Shown piece by piece: positions 46,862-56,094 of a stretch of DNA of 64,000 nucleotides (its first letter is position 1; the number at the start of each line of letters is the position of its first letter). The notes beneath the pieces are model-generated. The model worked only from the letters and a program-made list of their open reading frames with translations. It did no database searches and was not told where the DNA came from. The stretch comes from Bradyrhizobium commune (GTDB taxonomy: Bacteria; Pseudomonadota; Alphaproteobacteria; Rhizobiales; Xanthobacteraceae), in NCBI RefSeq assembly GCF_015624505.1, contig NZ_CP061379.1, positions 7,253,001 through 7,317,000 of the forward strand, given 5' to 3'. A program made the translations under genes and the position numbers.

Positions 46862-48505
46862 TCACGCGCTCCTCGCCAGCGCGCCGTCGATCATGTTGAC
46901 CGCGTTCTGCACGCCATACACCGCGACGAACGAGCCGAAGCGCGGGCCCTTCTCCTGGCCAAGCAGCACCTGATAGAGCATGTTGAACCAGTCGAGCGTG
47001 ACGCCGGGACGGCCGTCCTTCCCCTTCTTGACCTGGTCGAGGAAGGGATCGCGGCGGCCGATCTCGTAGACGACGTTCTGGATGTCCTCGGCCGAGGATT
47101 CCGGCGGCAGCTGCGACAGCGCATCACGCAGATCCTGGAGCGCGGCGCGCTCGGTCTCATTCGGTTCGCGGAACTGCTTCGTCGGCGCGACGAAGTCGCG
47201 GTAATAATTGATGGCGTAGCCGACCATCGCATCGAGCTTCGGATGCGTCTGCGGGCTCACGCCGGGACGGTAGCGGCCGATGAAGCCCCACAGCGTCTCG
47301 GCATTTTCCGCGTTCGACGACGATACCAGCGTCAGCAGAAGCTGAAACGTCACGGGCATGTCGCCCTGCGGCGGATGGCCGTTGTGGATGTGCCAGACGG
47401 GATTGCCAAGCTGCTGCTTGTCATCCTGCTTCGCAAAGCCGTCGATGAACTGCTGGTAGTCGTCGACCTGGCGCGGGATGACGTCGAAGAACAGCCGCTT
47501 CGCCGCCTTCGGCTCGCGATACATGAACAGCGACAGCGATTCCGGCGAGGCGTAGCGCAGCCATTCGTCGATGGTGAGACCATTGCCCTTCGACTTCGAG
47601 ATCTTCTGGCCCTTCTCGTCGAGGAAGAGCTCGTAATTGAAGCCTTCGGGCGGCGTGGCGCCGAGCGCCCTGGCGATCGCGCCGGAGAGTTTTACCGAGT
47701 CGATCAGGTCCTTGCCGGCCATCTCGTAGTCGACGCCGAGCGCGACCCAGCGCATCGCCCAATCGGCCTTCCACTGGCATTTGACATTGCCGCCGGTGAC
47801 TGATGTCTCGACTTCCTCGTTGGTATCAGGGTCGACATAGGTCACCGTGCCGGCCGCGACGTCGCGGCGGATCATCGGCACTTGCAGCACGATTCCGGTG
47901 GTCTTGCTGATCGGCAGGAACGGCGAATAGGTCGCGCGACGGTCGGGCCCGAGCGTCGGCAGGATGATCGCCATGATCTGATCGTAGGCGGCCAGCATCT
48001 TCAGCAGCGTCGCATCGAAGCGGCCCGACTTATAGTACTCGGTCGAGCTCGCGAATTCGTAATCGAAGCCGAAATGATCCAGAAACGCGCGCAGGCGCGC
48101 GTTGTTCGCGGCGCCGAACGAGGGATATTCGTTCGAGAACGGGTCCGGCACCGCGGTGAGCGGGCGTCCGAGATATTGCGCAAGCAGATCCTTGTTCGGC
48201 ACGTTGTCCGGCACCTTGCGCAGGCCGTCCATGTCGTCGGAGAAGGCGAGCAGGCGCGTCTTGATCTTGTCCTCGGTGAGCACGCGGAAAGCATGCCGCA
48301 CCATCGAGGTGCGCGCGACCTCGCCGAACGTTCCGATATGCGGCAGGCCCGACGGACCGTAGCCGGTCTCGAACAGCACCTCGTCCTTCGGGCTTTTCTT
48401 CAGCCGCGCGACAATGGCCTTCGCCTGCTCGAACGGCCAGGCGTTGGATTGTTCGGCGAGCGCGCGCAGATCGCTCGGGCTCATGTTGGGATCGATAACG
48501 GACAT
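46862..48505 (-). CDS. lysK: Class I lysyl-tRNA synthetase
   Basis: A 547-residue archaeal-type enzyme charging tRNA-Lys. The class I signatures are [19 protein letters not shown] (HIGH region) and [17 protein letters not shown] (KMSKS region). The C-terminal anticodon-binding part is intact. Alphaproteobacteria commonly use this class I form in place of the class II LysS. The ATG at 48505 has GGAGG ten bases upstream; frames opening further upstream run into a repeat and are not used. Confidence 0.96.
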   Translation of the reverse strand: MSVIDPNMSPSDLRALAEQSNAWPFEQAKAIVARLKKSPKDEVLFETGYGPSGLPHIGTFGEVARTSMVRHAFRVLTEDKIKTRLLAFSDDMDGLRKVPDNVPNKDLLAQYLGRPLTAVPDPFSNEYPSFGAANNARLRAFLDHFGFDYEFASSTEYYKSGRFDATLLKMLAAYDQIMAIILPTLGPDRRATYSPFLPISKTTGIVLQVPMIRRDVAAGTVTYVDPDTNEEVETSVTGGNVKCQWKADWAMRWVALGVDYEMAGKDLIDSVKLSGAIARALGATPPEGFNYELFLDEKGQKISKSKGNGLTIDEWLRYASPESLSLFMYREPKAAKRLFFDVIPRQVDDYQQFIDGFAKQDDKQQLGNPVWHIHNGHPPQGDMPVTFQLLLTLVSSSNAENAETLWGFIGRYRPGVSPQTHPKLDAMVGYAINYYRDFVAPTKQFREPNETERAALQDLRDALSQLPPESSAEDIQNVVYEIGRRDPFLDQVKKGKDGRPGVTLDWFNMLYQVLLGQEKGPRFGSFVAVYGVQNAVNMIDGALARSA

Positions 48506-48582
48506 CAAGAAAGGCCTCCGGGCCGCGGAAAATAGCGATTTCCGGGCAGAATGCAAAAGTTGCGGAGCAACTATCGCAGAAT

Positions 48583-48661
48583 CGTAGGGGGCAAAGCGAA
48601 GCGTGCCCACCACTCCTGAAGACGGTGGGCACGGCGCTGACGCGCCTTTGCCCACCCTACG
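48583..48661. repeat. Type C repeat upstream of lysK
   Basis: GTAGGGGGCAAAGCGAAGCG, GTGCCCACCA..TGGTGGGCAC-like arms and GCGCCTTTGCCCACCCTAC; nearly the same as the copy at 37063-37155. Confidence 0.75.
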
Positions 48662-48723
48662 GCAGCTGGATTGCTTCGTCGCAAGGGCTCCTCGCAATGA
48701 CGGCCGAGGGAGCGGGGCCCCCG

Positions 48724-49638
48724 TCAAAACGGGCTCACCGAAAAATAGCGCAGCCACAGATCGGTGTAGCGGCCTTTTTCCCAGACGCGGAACAGCGCCC
48801 AATTCAGCGCCTGGCGCAGCACGTCGTTGCCCTTGCGCACGGCAATCCCAATGCCCTCGCCGAAGAAGCGGCTCTCGACGAAAGGGCCGCCGGAGAAGGC
48901 GCAGCAATCGCCGGAATCCGTGCCGTTGATCCAGAACGCGAGTGAGATGGCGTCGCCGAAGATAAAGTCGACCTCGCCCTTGCGAAGCGCCGCGCGCATG
49001 GCGTCGTCGTTGGGATAGCCATGCAGCTCGGCGTCGGTGAACATCGCCTTGAGATAGGCTTCGTGCGCCGAGCCCGCGATGACGCCGACCTTCTTGCCCT
49101 CGAGATATTCCGGGCGGATCTCCGGCATCACCGCATCCTTGCGCGAGGCGAAGCGCGCCGGCACGCGGTAATAGGGATCGGTGAAGTCGACGCGGGCGCG
49201 CAGCTGCGGGCTCACTGCCATCGAGGCGATGATGGCGTCGCCCCGGTTCGAGGTAAGCGCATCGACCAGCGTCTCGAAGCGGCGCATCTGCACCGTGCAG
49301 GTGACCTTGATCTCTTCACAAAGCGAACGGGCGAGGTCGACGTTGAAGCCGGCCGGATTGCCGTCGGCGCCGGTGTAGTTGAACGGCGGATAGTCGGTCT
49401 CGGTCAGGAAGCGGATCACGGTCAGGCGCGACAGGTCCGGCCGCTCCGGGCGACGGCGCGGGTCCCAGAAGCCGGGCACGGCCTGGGGGGCGGCTTGCGG
49501 CGAGGCCTGGGGCGCCGCCGGCGGCTGCTTGGCGGGGGTCTGCGCGCTCGCGCCGGGCTGGCCAGCAAGCAGGCAGGTGGCGACGGCCAGCAAGAGGCAG
49601 GCGGTTCTGAGCGATTTCGGCTGTCGCAACGGAGCCAT
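48724..49638 (-). CDS. Periplasmic amino-acid-type solute-binding protein
   Basis: A 304-residue exported protein of the SBP_bac_3 (polar amino acid) class. A signal peptide ([22 protein letters not shown]) and a Pro/Ala-rich linker precede [82 protein letters not shown] and [19 protein letters not shown]. No permease or ATPase gene is adjacent. The start ATG at 49638 is chosen over a GTG at 49653; neither has a strong ribosome site. Confidence 0.88.
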   Translation of the reverse strand: MAPLRQPKSLRTACLLLAVATCLLAGQPGASAQTPAKQPPAAPQASPQAAPQAVPGFWDPRRRPERPDLSRLTVIRFLTETDYPPFNYTGADGNPAGFNVDLARSLCEEIKVTCTVQMRRFETLVDALTSNRGDAIIASMAVSPQLRARVDFTDPYYRVPARFASRKDAVMPEIRPEYLEGKKVGVIAGSAHEAYLKAMFTDAELHGYPNDDAMRAALRKGEVDFIFGDAISLAFWINGTDSGDCCAFSGGPFVESRFFGEGIGIAVRKGNDVLRQALNWALFRVWEKGRYTDLWLRYFSVSPF

Positions 49639-49727
49639 CAGCGGAATTAACACGATCTGTGTTGGGGTCGGACGGCCTTATAGACCATCCGGCCGCGAAG
49701 GCGAGCAGGGAATGCAGCCACGGTGAA

Positions 49728-49851
49728 GGTGCGCTCCCTCCCCCGCTTGCGGGGAGGGTCGGGGAGAGGGTTTCGCCGCTCGCGAGGATCCCAGGGCGGA
49801 GAGAACCCTCACCCGCGCCTCCGGCGCGACCTCTCCCGCAAGCGGGAGAGG
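49728..49851. repeat. Type A palindromic repeat, full copy
   Basis: CTCCCTCCCCCGCTTGCGGG and GGGGAGAGGGT in the left half; CCCTCACCC and CTCTCCCGCAAGCGGGAGAG in the right half. Its end is six bases from the Sco gene stop codon, so it may end that transcript. Confidence 0.8.
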
Positions 49852-49857
49852 TGAACC

Positions 49858-50448
49858 TCAAAGATACCGCTTCAGGTCGGTGGCGGCCTCTTCGGGCGTG
49901 CGCTTCAGGTTGAACGGCGAGACGAAGCGGCCGTCGCGGTCCATCAGATAGATCAGCGCGGTGTGGTCCATGGTGTAGTCGCCGTCCTTGGTCGGGACCT
50001 TCTTGGCGTAGACCCGGTACGACGTAATCACCTTGGCGGTCTCGGCGGGGTCGCCGCTGAGGCCCTCAAGATGCGGGTCGAAGCTCGAGAGATAATCCTT
50101 CATCGTCGCGGGCGTATCGCGCTCGGGGTCGACCGAGATGAAGACGGCGTTGACCTTGTCGGCATCCTTGCCCATCGCGCGCAGGACTTCGGACATCTCG
50201 AACAGCGAGGTCGGGCAGACGTCGGGGCAATGGGTGTAGCCGAAGAAGATCAGGGTCGGCTTGCCCTTCAGGCTCTGTTCGGTCACGGCCTTGCCGTTCT
50301 GGTCGGTGAGTTGGAACGGGCCGCCGATCGCGGCGGCCTGCGTCACCTTGCTCACCCCGCCCATGGCCCAGAACAGCACCAGCAGACCGACGACGAGGCT
50401 TGCGGCGAAGGCGGTCGCGATCACCAGCGGACGGGCGGCGGAGCTCAT
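49858..50448 (-). CDS. Sco1/SenC family copper chaperone
   Basis: A 196-residue membrane-anchored thioredoxin-fold protein that delivers copper to the CuA site of cytochrome oxidase. An N-terminal helix (VIATAFAASLVVGLLVLFWAM) precedes GGPFQLTDQNGKAVTEQSLKGKPTLIFFGYTHCPDVCPTSL, with the copper-binding C-x3-C, then FISVDPERDTPATMKDYLSSF and the metal-ligand histidine in YTMDHTALIYLMD. It probably serves the aa3 oxidase encoded at 3.9-9.3 kb, though it is not in that operon. Confidence 0.94.
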   Translation of the reverse strand: MSSAARPLVIATAFAASLVVGLLVLFWAMGGVSKVTQAAAIGGPFQLTDQNGKAVTEQSLKGKPTLIFFGYTHCPDVCPTSLFEMSEVLRAMGKDADKVNAVFISVDPERDTPATMKDYLSSFDPHLEGLSGDPAETAKVITSYRVYAKKVPTKDGDYTMDHTALIYLMDRDGRFVSPFNLKRTPEEAATDLKRYL

Positions 50449-50472
50449 GAGCGGAAAACTTCCTGTCGTGGA

Positions 50473-50667
50473 TCAGAAGCAGGCGGCAAGGCCGGTCCTG
50501 ATCATTTCGAAGAACACCTGGGTGCCGTAGTGGAACCAGAGCGCGAGCGCGCCGATCACGAGGAGCCCTGCAACGCCAGCGCCGGCCAACAGCAGCACGG
50601 ACGGCATCCGGCCGGCAGTGGACGAATTGTCCTGTAACGGTTGAGCGGGATGCAGCGGTTGAGCCAT
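50473..50667 (-). CDS. Small single-helix membrane protein next to the Sco gene
   Basis: A 64-residue protein with one membrane helix (SVLLLAGAGVAGLLVIGALALWFHYG) and the C-terminus TQVFFEMIRTGLAACF. It lies 24 bases upstream of the Sco gene in the same direction, so the two are probably cotranscribed. I do not recognise a family. The start is the ATG at 50667; 50607 is an alternative. The link to copper or oxidase assembly is positional only. Confidence 0.65.
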   Translation of the reverse strand: MAQPLHPAQPLQDNSSTAGRMPSVLLLAGAGVAGLLVIGALALWFHYGTQVFFEMIRTGLAACF

Positions 50668-50780
50668 GAGAAGTATTGGGGCGAGGGTTCCTGCCCTTGA
50701 AATAGGCTCTCGCGCGCGGCCGGGCAAGCGCGGTGGGGGCGGTCAGAGATCACGTGGTGATGAGGTGCTGCATCTTCTCC

Positions 50781-50802
50781 CTCTCCCCGCAAGCGGGGAG
50801 AG
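50781..50802. repeat. Type A hairpin, single
   Basis: CTCTCCCCGC and GCGGGGAGAG around two bases, in the gap between the small membrane protein gene and the ClpP-like gene. Confidence 0.7.
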
Positions 50803-50834
50803 GCGAAGAACGCCGATCGAGTGAATGTGAGAGC

Positions 50835-51308
50835 TTACCTTGACGCCGGCTTGAGCGCCGAGGCCTGCGCGTCGAGGTAGCAGGGCTTGTACATGGCCTG
50901 GAGCTGCCTGCCCTTCAGGAACAGCATGTGCGGGGTGAGGCCGCCGCGCTGCGAGATCCAGCGCTTCACCTGCGAAGGATACATCGCATAGAGCATCTGG
51001 GTCGCTTCGGGATTGGTCACGGCGCGGCCGTTGGTGCCGAAATCCCAGGCGGCATGGAAGCCGAGCGTTGCATGCGAGGTGACGCAGATCCGGTCGCGCG
51101 GGATGGCACCGAGGACGATGGTGCAGGCCGAGGCGCAGAGGCCGTCGATGATGACGGTGTCGCCGGACTGGCGCAAATCCTGGTACTTGTCGACGTAGGT
51201 TCCGATCCGGCCGCCGCGGTCATCCGCGATCCGGACCACAGCGTGAGAAGTCCCCATTCCAGCGATCAGCAGCAGAACCGCTGCAAGCAACCCCGTCAGA
51301 AACTTCAT
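50835..51308 (-). CDS. Exported protein with ClpP/crotonase-like motif (COG3904-type)
   Basis: A 157-residue exported protein. A signal peptide (LTGLLAAVLLLIAGMGTSHA) is followed by GRIGTYVDKYQDLRQSGDTVIIDGLCASACTIVLGAIPRDRICVTSHATLGFHAAWD. The CASAC box followed by GFH is the layout of a group of small periplasmic proteins related to Clp-type serine proteases, with the serine in SAC and the histidine in GFH as candidate catalytic residues. Substrate unknown. It is a single-gene unit. Confidence 0.75.
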   Translation of the reverse strand: MKFLTGLLAAVLLLIAGMGTSHAVVRIADDRGGRIGTYVDKYQDLRQSGDTVIIDGLCASACTIVLGAIPRDRICVTSHATLGFHAAWDFGTNGRAVTNPEATQMLYAMYPSQVKRWISQRGGLTPHMLFLKGRQLQAMYKPCYLDAQASALKPASR

Positions 51309-51560
51309 TGTCCCCCGCCCCAGTCGAATTCGAATCTGCGTGTCAGGTGGTGATGCGCTGGCTAGCGTCTGTCGTAACCAAGGTTTTGTCTAGGCACGCC
51401 GGCTCGCTCAAAACAAATTCAAATCCAGTGTTGCGTCCGCGCTGCACTCGGGCCCGACTCCATCCCAAAGTGGAACAAGTTAACGATGTCTTACGCGACA
51501 AGCCCTTGATCTCAGTTGCAACCGCTGGCTTCAATCCGGGCAACTACAGGGGGGAACTTA

Positions 51561-53231
51561 ATGGCGGAAGATTGGGCTGAGCAGGCGGACGTCATTGTCG
51601 TCGGCGGAGGACTATCTGGACTGGTCGCGGCGACCGAGATCGCAGACGCCGGCAAGCGCGTGATCGTGGTCGACCAGGAGGGCGAGCAGTCGCTCGGCGG
51701 CCAGGCGTTCTGGTCGTTCGGCGGATTGTTTCTGGTGAACTCGCCGGAGCAGCGCCGGCTCGGCATCAAGGACTCCTTCGAGCTCGCGATGCAGGACTGG
51801 CTTGGCACCGCCGGCTTCGACCGCGACGACGATTTCTGGCCGCGCCAATGGGCCGAGGCCTATGTCGCGTTCGCCGCCGGCGAAAAGCGCGACTGGCTGC
51901 GCGCGATGGGTCATCGCATCTTCCCCGTGGTCGGCTGGGCCGAGCGCGGCGGCTATGATGCGATGGGCCACGGCAATTCGGTACCACGCTTTCACGTCAC
52001 CTGGGGCACCGGCCCCGGCATCGTCGAGCCGTTCGAGCGCCGCGCGCGCGAAGCCGCGAACAGCGGACGGCTGATCTTCAAGTTCCGCCATCGCGTCGAC
52101 GCGCTCTCCATCACCAACGGCACGGTGGATGGCGTCAGCGGCACGATCCTCGAAGCGACCAGTGTCGAGCGCGGCCAGAGCTCCTCGCGCAATGTGGTCG
52201 GCGAGTTCGCGCTGAAGGCGCAGGCCGTGATCGTCGCCTCCGGCGGCATCGGCGGCAATCACGACCTGGTGCGGGCGAATTGGCCGAAGCGGCTCGGTGA
52301 TCCGCCAAAATTCATGATCTCCGGCGTGCCCGAGCATGTCGACGGCCGCATGATCGGCATCACCGAGAAGGCGGGCGCGCGGCTGATCAACCGCGACCGC
52401 ATGTGGCATTATGTCGAGGGCATCCAGAACTGGTCGCCGATCTGGCCGCGTCACGGCATCCGCATCCTGCCGGGCCCGTCCTCGATGTGGTTCGATGCCA
52501 CCGGCACGCGGCTGCCGGCGCCGTTATTCCCCGGCTCCGACACGCTCGGCCAGCTCAACTATATCATGTCGACCGGTTATGATTATTCCTGGTTCATCCT
52601 GACGCAGGCCATCATCAAGAAGGAATTTGCGCTGTCGGGATCGGAACAGAACCCCGATCTCACCGGCAAGAGCTGGCGCATGACGCTGCGCCGCGCCACC
52701 AACAAGGGCGCGCCGGCGCCGGTGGAAGCGTTCAAGCGCCATGGCGTCGACTTCATCGTGCGCGACAAGATCGAGGATCTCGTTGCCGCAATGAACAAGC
52801 TCGCCGGCAACGATTTGCTCAAGCTCGATGAGATCAGGATGCAGATCGAGGCGCGCGACCGCGAGATCGCCAATCCTTACGTCAAGGATGCGCAGGTGAT
52901 GAACATCCACAATGCACGGCGCTATCTCGGCGACAGACTGATCCGCACCGCCTCCCCACACCGGATCCTCGATCCCGCGCAGGGACCGCTGATCGCGGTC
53001 AAGCTCAACATCCTCACCCGCAAGACGCTCGGCGGTTTCGAGACCGATCTCGATTCACGGGTGTTCGGCGAGGAAGGCAGCATCATTCCGGGCCTGTACG
53101 CGGTCGGCGAGGCCGCGGGCTTCGGCGGCGGCGGCGTGCACGGCTATCGCTCGCTGGAAGGCACCTTCCTCGGCGGCTGCCTGTTCTCCGGCCGCAATGC
53201 CGGCCGCGCCGCGGCGAAGGCGGTGGGATAA
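51561..53231 (+). CDS. FAD-dependent dehydrogenase of the KstD/fumarate-reductase group
   Basis: A 556-residue flavoprotein. The Rossmann motif is ADVIVVGGGLSGLVAATEIADAGKRVIVVDQE, then LGGQAFWSFGGLFLVNSPEQRRLGI, AQAVIVASGGIGGNHDLVRANWP, and the C-terminal FAD segment IIPGLYAVGEAAGFGGGGVHGYRSLEGTFLGGCLFSGR. This is the conserved COG3573-type dehydrogenase; substrate unknown. GGGGGAACTTA precedes the ATG at 51561. The esterase gene starts five bases after its stop, so they are probably one unit. Confidence 0.92.
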   Translation: MAEDWAEQADVIVVGGGLSGLVAATEIADAGKRVIVVDQEGEQSLGGQAFWSFGGLFLVNSPEQRRLGIKDSFELAMQDWLGTAGFDRDDDFWPRQWAEAYVAFAAGEKRDWLRAMGHRIFPVVGWAERGGYDAMGHGNSVPRFHVTWGTGPGIVEPFERRAREAANSGRLIFKFRHRVDALSITNGTVDGVSGTILEATSVERGQSSSRNVVGEFALKAQAVIVASGGIGGNHDLVRANWPKRLGDPPKFMISGVPEHVDGRMIGITEKAGARLINRDRMWHYVEGIQNWSPIWPRHGIRILPGPSSMWFDATGTRLPAPLFPGSDTLGQLNYIMSTGYDYSWFILTQAIIKKEFALSGSEQNPDLTGKSWRMTLRRATNKGAPAPVEAFKRHGVDFIVRDKIEDLVAAMNKLAGNDLLKLDEIRMQIEARDREIANPYVKDAQVMNIHNARRYLGDRLIRTASPHRILDPAQGPLIAVKLNILTRKTLGGFETDLDSRVFGEEGSIIPGLYAVGEAAGFGGGGVHGYRSLEGTFLGGCLFSGRNAGRAAAKAVG

Positions 53232-53235
53232 CGCC

Positions 53236-54153
53236 ATGCTGCGATGGGTCGGCATCTCGATGTTAACGGCCATGCTGCTGGCTGCCCTGCCCGGCCGCGC
53301 CGACACGATCAACGTCAATGGCGCGGACCGCAGCTTCATCGTGATGCGATCGCCGAAGAAGCCCGCGCCGCTGGTCGTCGTGCTGCACGGCAAGACGCAG
53401 CGCGGCGCTGACATGGTGACGCGGACCGCATGGCCGCTGATCGCCAAGCGTGACGATTTTGCCGTGGTGTTTCCCGACGGCCTCAACCAGGCCTGGGCCG
53501 ATGCCCGGCCGGACGAGCGGCGCGCCGGCGGCGGACCGCCCGAGGGCACCGACGATGTCGCCTTCATCGCCGCGCTGGTGGACAAGCTCGTCCAGGACGG
53601 CACGGCCGACGCAAAGCGCGTCTATGTCAGCGGCATCTCCAATGGCGGCGCCATGGCCATGACCCTGGTCTGCAATCGCGCCGATCTGTTCGCGGCCGGC
53701 GCGAGCGTGATCATGAACCTGACCGAGGAATCGGCCGCCGCCTGCCATCCGTCGCGTCCGCTGCCGATGCTGATGATGAACGGCACCGTCGATCCGCTGA
53801 TCCCCTATGAGGGCGGCCGCGGCACCAGCTATTTCGCGGCCAACGGCTACTGGTCGACGGCGAAGACGCTCGCGTTCTGGCGCAACGTCAACGGCTGCGC
53901 GACCGCCGATGCCGGCGTCACCGAGCTCCCCGACAGGAACCCCGACGACCAGTCCACCGTCACGCTGATCTCGTCGCGCTGCCCCGCGGGGCATGATGTC
54001 GCGCTCTATCGCGTCAACAATGGCGGCCATCGCATGCCCGGCATGTTTCCGGATGCTCGTTTCCCAAAGATCGCGGCGGCGCTGCTGGGGCCGCAGAACG
54101 GCGACATCGACGGCGCCGAGACGATCTGGGCTTTCTTCAGCCGGTTTCCGTGA
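53236..54153 (+). CDS. PHB-depolymerase-like (LpqC/Esterase_PHB) exported hydrolase
   Basis: A 305-residue alpha/beta hydrolase with a signal peptide (ISMLTAMLLAALPGRAD). Domain landmarks are APLVVVLHGKTQRGADM, FAVVFPDGLNQAWADARPDE, the nucleophile elbow VSGISNGGAMAMTL, the acid region MLMMNGTVDPLIPYEGG and the histidine in VNNGGHRMPG. It probably hydrolyses ester bonds in short polyesters or related molecules. The start ATG at 53236 is four bases beyond the dehydrogenase stop, consistent with coupling. Confidence 0.9.
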   Translation: MLRWVGISMLTAMLLAALPGRADTINVNGADRSFIVMRSPKKPAPLVVVLHGKTQRGADMVTRTAWPLIAKRDDFAVVFPDGLNQAWADARPDERRAGGGPPEGTDDVAFIAALVDKLVQDGTADAKRVYVSGISNGGAMAMTLVCNRADLFAAGASVIMNLTEESAAACHPSRPLPMLMMNGTVDPLIPYEGGRGTSYFAANGYWSTAKTLAFWRNVNGCATADAGVTELPDRNPDDQSTVTLISSRCPAGHDVALYRVNNGGHRMPGMFPDARFPKIAAALLGPQNGDIDGAETIWAFFSRFP

Positions 54154-54251
54154 GCCGACGCATGAATTGGCGGCGACGCATGCGCCGCCGGGGTGGCACA
54201 GCGCAGGGCGCTGGGCTAGACAGGGCCGCCATTCCCTAAGGAGATCCCCTA

Positions 54252-54602
54252 ATGAGCATTCAACGTTTTGAAACCGGCCCGCGCATGAGCCAGGTCGTCG
54301 TGCACGGCAACACCGTCTATCTCGCCGGTGTCGTCGCCAGCAACGCCGCCGGCGAAAGCGTGACCAAGCAGACCCAGGACATCCTGAAGACCATCGACGG
54401 CCATCTCGCCAAGGCCGGCACCGACAAGTCAAAACTGCTCTCGGCCACGATCTACATCACCGACATGAAGACGTTCCAGGAAATGAACGCGGTGTGGGAC
54501 GGCTGGGTCTCGCCCGGCAACACCCCGGCCCGCGCCACCGTCGAGGCCAAGCTGGCGGCGCCGCAATACACCGTCGAGATCATGGTGACGGCGGCGAAAT
54601 AA
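54252..54602 (+). CDS. RidA-family protein
   Basis: A 116-residue YjgF/YER057c/UK114 protein of the imine/enamine deaminase group. RFETGPRMSQVVVHGNTVYLAGVVA opens the fold; TPARATVEAKLAAPQYTVEIMVTAAK supplies the conserved arginine (PAR) and glutamate (VEI). It removes reactive enamines formed by PLP enzymes in related proteins. AAGGAGATCCCCTA is a strong ribosome binding site. The next gene is the NTF2-like one, 109 bases away. Confidence 0.92.
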   Translation: MSIQRFETGPRMSQVVVHGNTVYLAGVVASNAAGESVTKQTQDILKTIDGHLAKAGTDKSKLLSATIYITDMKTFQEMNAVWDGWVSPGNTPARATVEAKLAAPQYTVEIMVTAAK

Positions 54603-54711
54603 TTTTCGCAAATTTGTGCGCGCCGATAACCCCAGAGGTAATCGATCGGCGCGCGCAATCCTTCGATAGTCACGCTCAGCCGAACCAACGGCGCCATCGA
54701 AGGAGAAGACC

Positions 54712-55077
54712 ATGACCGATCCCGTCACCACCGCCCGCCGCTACATCGATCTCTGGAACGAGCGCGCAGCCGGTCGCCGGCGCGAGCTGCTCAGCGAGAC
54801 CTGGACCGCGGATGCAAGCTATGTCGATCCCCTGATGAAGGGTGACGGCCGAGACGGCATCGACGCGCTGATCGCCGGCGTGCAGCAGCGCTTTCCCGAT
54901 TTCAAGTTCAGGCTGATCGGCGAGCCCAACGGCTATGGCGACCATGTGCGCTTCTCGTGGGGGCTTGGCCCCGACGGTGTCGACAGCCCGATCAAGGGGA
55001 CGGACTTTGCGGTGTTGAAAGACGGCCGCATCAAGAGCGTCACCGGGTTCCTGGATCAGGTGCCTGCGGGAGCGTGA
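54712..55077 (+). CDS. NTF2/SnoaL-like protein
   Basis: A 121-residue alpha+beta-cone protein: VTTARRYIDLWNERAAGRRRELLSETWTADASYVDPLMKGDGRDGIDALIAGVQQRFPDFKFRLIGEPNGYGDHVRFSW is the usual SnoaL-like pattern. No catalytic role can be assigned. GGAGAAGACC precedes the ATG. It follows RidA in the same direction but has an intervening GC-rich inverted repeat (GCGCGCCGAT 54618-54627 / ATCGGCGCGC 54645-54654), which may be an attenuator. Confidence 0.88.
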   Translation: MTDPVTTARRYIDLWNERAAGRRRELLSETWTADASYVDPLMKGDGRDGIDALIAGVQQRFPDFKFRLIGEPNGYGDHVRFSWGLGPDGVDSPIKGTDFAVLKDGRIKSVTGFLDQVPAGA

Positions 55078-55091
55078 GGCTTACCTCAGTT

Positions 55092-55219
55092 GTCGTCCCG
55101 GCGAAGCCCGGGACCCATACCGCGTGATCTCTCGGTTTGTGGAGGATAGGCGTACCGAACTCCCAATCTTCGCCAAACTCCTCCCTGTGGCTATGGGTCC
55201 CGGCCTTCGCCGGGACGAC
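55092..55219. repeat. Type B repeat, copy 3
   Basis: GTCCCGGCGAAGCCCGGGACCC at the left has one change from the other ends; CCTTCGCCGGGAC at the right. The interior carries ACCGCGTGATC, GTACCGAA and CTTCGCCAAACTC in the same order as at 30756. It lies between the convergent NTF2-like and amidohydrolase genes. Confidence 0.85.
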
Positions 55220-55242
55220 ACCTTTGTTTGGGCACATGCGGG

Positions 55243-56091
55243 CTAAGCAATTGCCAACCGATACGCCCCCTTCGCATTCACCCCAAACGCCTTCTCGCGC
55301 ACCTGCGGGCCGAGTTTCGCCAGGCACGCCTCCAGCGCGCCCTTGATCTCAGCATAGCTCCCCGCCAGCAGACATACCGGCCAATCCGAGCCGAAGATCA
55401 AACGATCTTCGCCAAAACATGTCGCGACGTGCTCGACGAACGGAAACAGCCGCTCCGCGTCCCAGTCCTTCCAGTTCGCTTCGGTCGCGAGGCCTGAGAT
55501 CTTGCACCAGACATTGCCGCACGCCGCGAGGGCTGCGATGCGATCGGACCATTCGGCGGCACCGCCGTCGGCGATCGCCGGCTTGGCGGCGTGGTCGAGC
55601 ACGAAGCGTGCCTGCGGAAAGGCCTGCGCTATTGCGATCGCCGCGGGCAGCTCGCGGGTACGGACCAGCAAGTCGTAAGCGAGATCGCGCGCGACCACGG
55701 CGGCGAGACCGCGCTGAACGTCCGCGCGCAGCAGCCAGTCCGGATCGGGCTCGTCGTGGACCTGGTGGCGGATGCCGACCAACTTGTTGCCATCAGGCAA
55801 AGCGCGCAGGCGATCGAGCGTGTCGCCGAGCGATGCATCGGTCAGGTCGGCCCAACCGACCACACCAACGACCGAAGGCGTCGCGTGCGCGATGCGCAAA
55901 AACTCTTGCGTCTCCTCCAGCGCGGAGCGGCATTGCACCACGATGCTGGCGTCGATGCCGTTCGCTTTCAAGAGCGGCGCGAGATCGGCCGGACCGAAGG
56001 CGCGGCGGATCGGCGCCAGCTCAGGCGCGCCCATCCAGGGATAGTCGGCGCGCGCGGGATCCCAAAAGTGCTGGTGAGCGTCGATGATCAT
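55243..56091 (-). CDS. Amidohydrolase of the fuconolactonase/rhamnonolactonase type
   Basis: A 282-residue metal-dependent hydrolase of the COG3618 group. MIIDAHQHFWDPARADYPWM is the family N-terminus with the H-x-H metal pair; IVVQCRSALEETQEFLRIA, GIRHQVHDEPDPDWLL, RFVLDHAAKPAI, VWCKISGLATEANW and LIFGSDWPVCLLAG complete the pattern. Relatives hydrolyse sugar lactones such as L-fuconolactone. It starts three bases after the aldo/keto reductase stop, matching a dehydrogenase-lactonase pair that turns an aldose into its acid. Confidence 0.9.
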   Translation of the reverse strand: MIIDAHQHFWDPARADYPWMGAPELAPIRRAFGPADLAPLLKANGIDASIVVQCRSALEETQEFLRIAHATPSVVGVVGWADLTDASLGDTLDRLRALPDGNKLVGIRHQVHDEPDPDWLLRADVQRGLAAVVARDLAYDLLVRTRELPAAIAIAQAFPQARFVLDHAAKPAIADGGAAEWSDRIAALAACGNVWCKISGLATEANWKDWDAERLFPFVEHVATCFGEDRLIFGSDWPVCLLAGSYAEIKGALEACLAKLGPQVREKAFGVNAKGAYRLAIA

Positions 56092-56094
56092 GCT

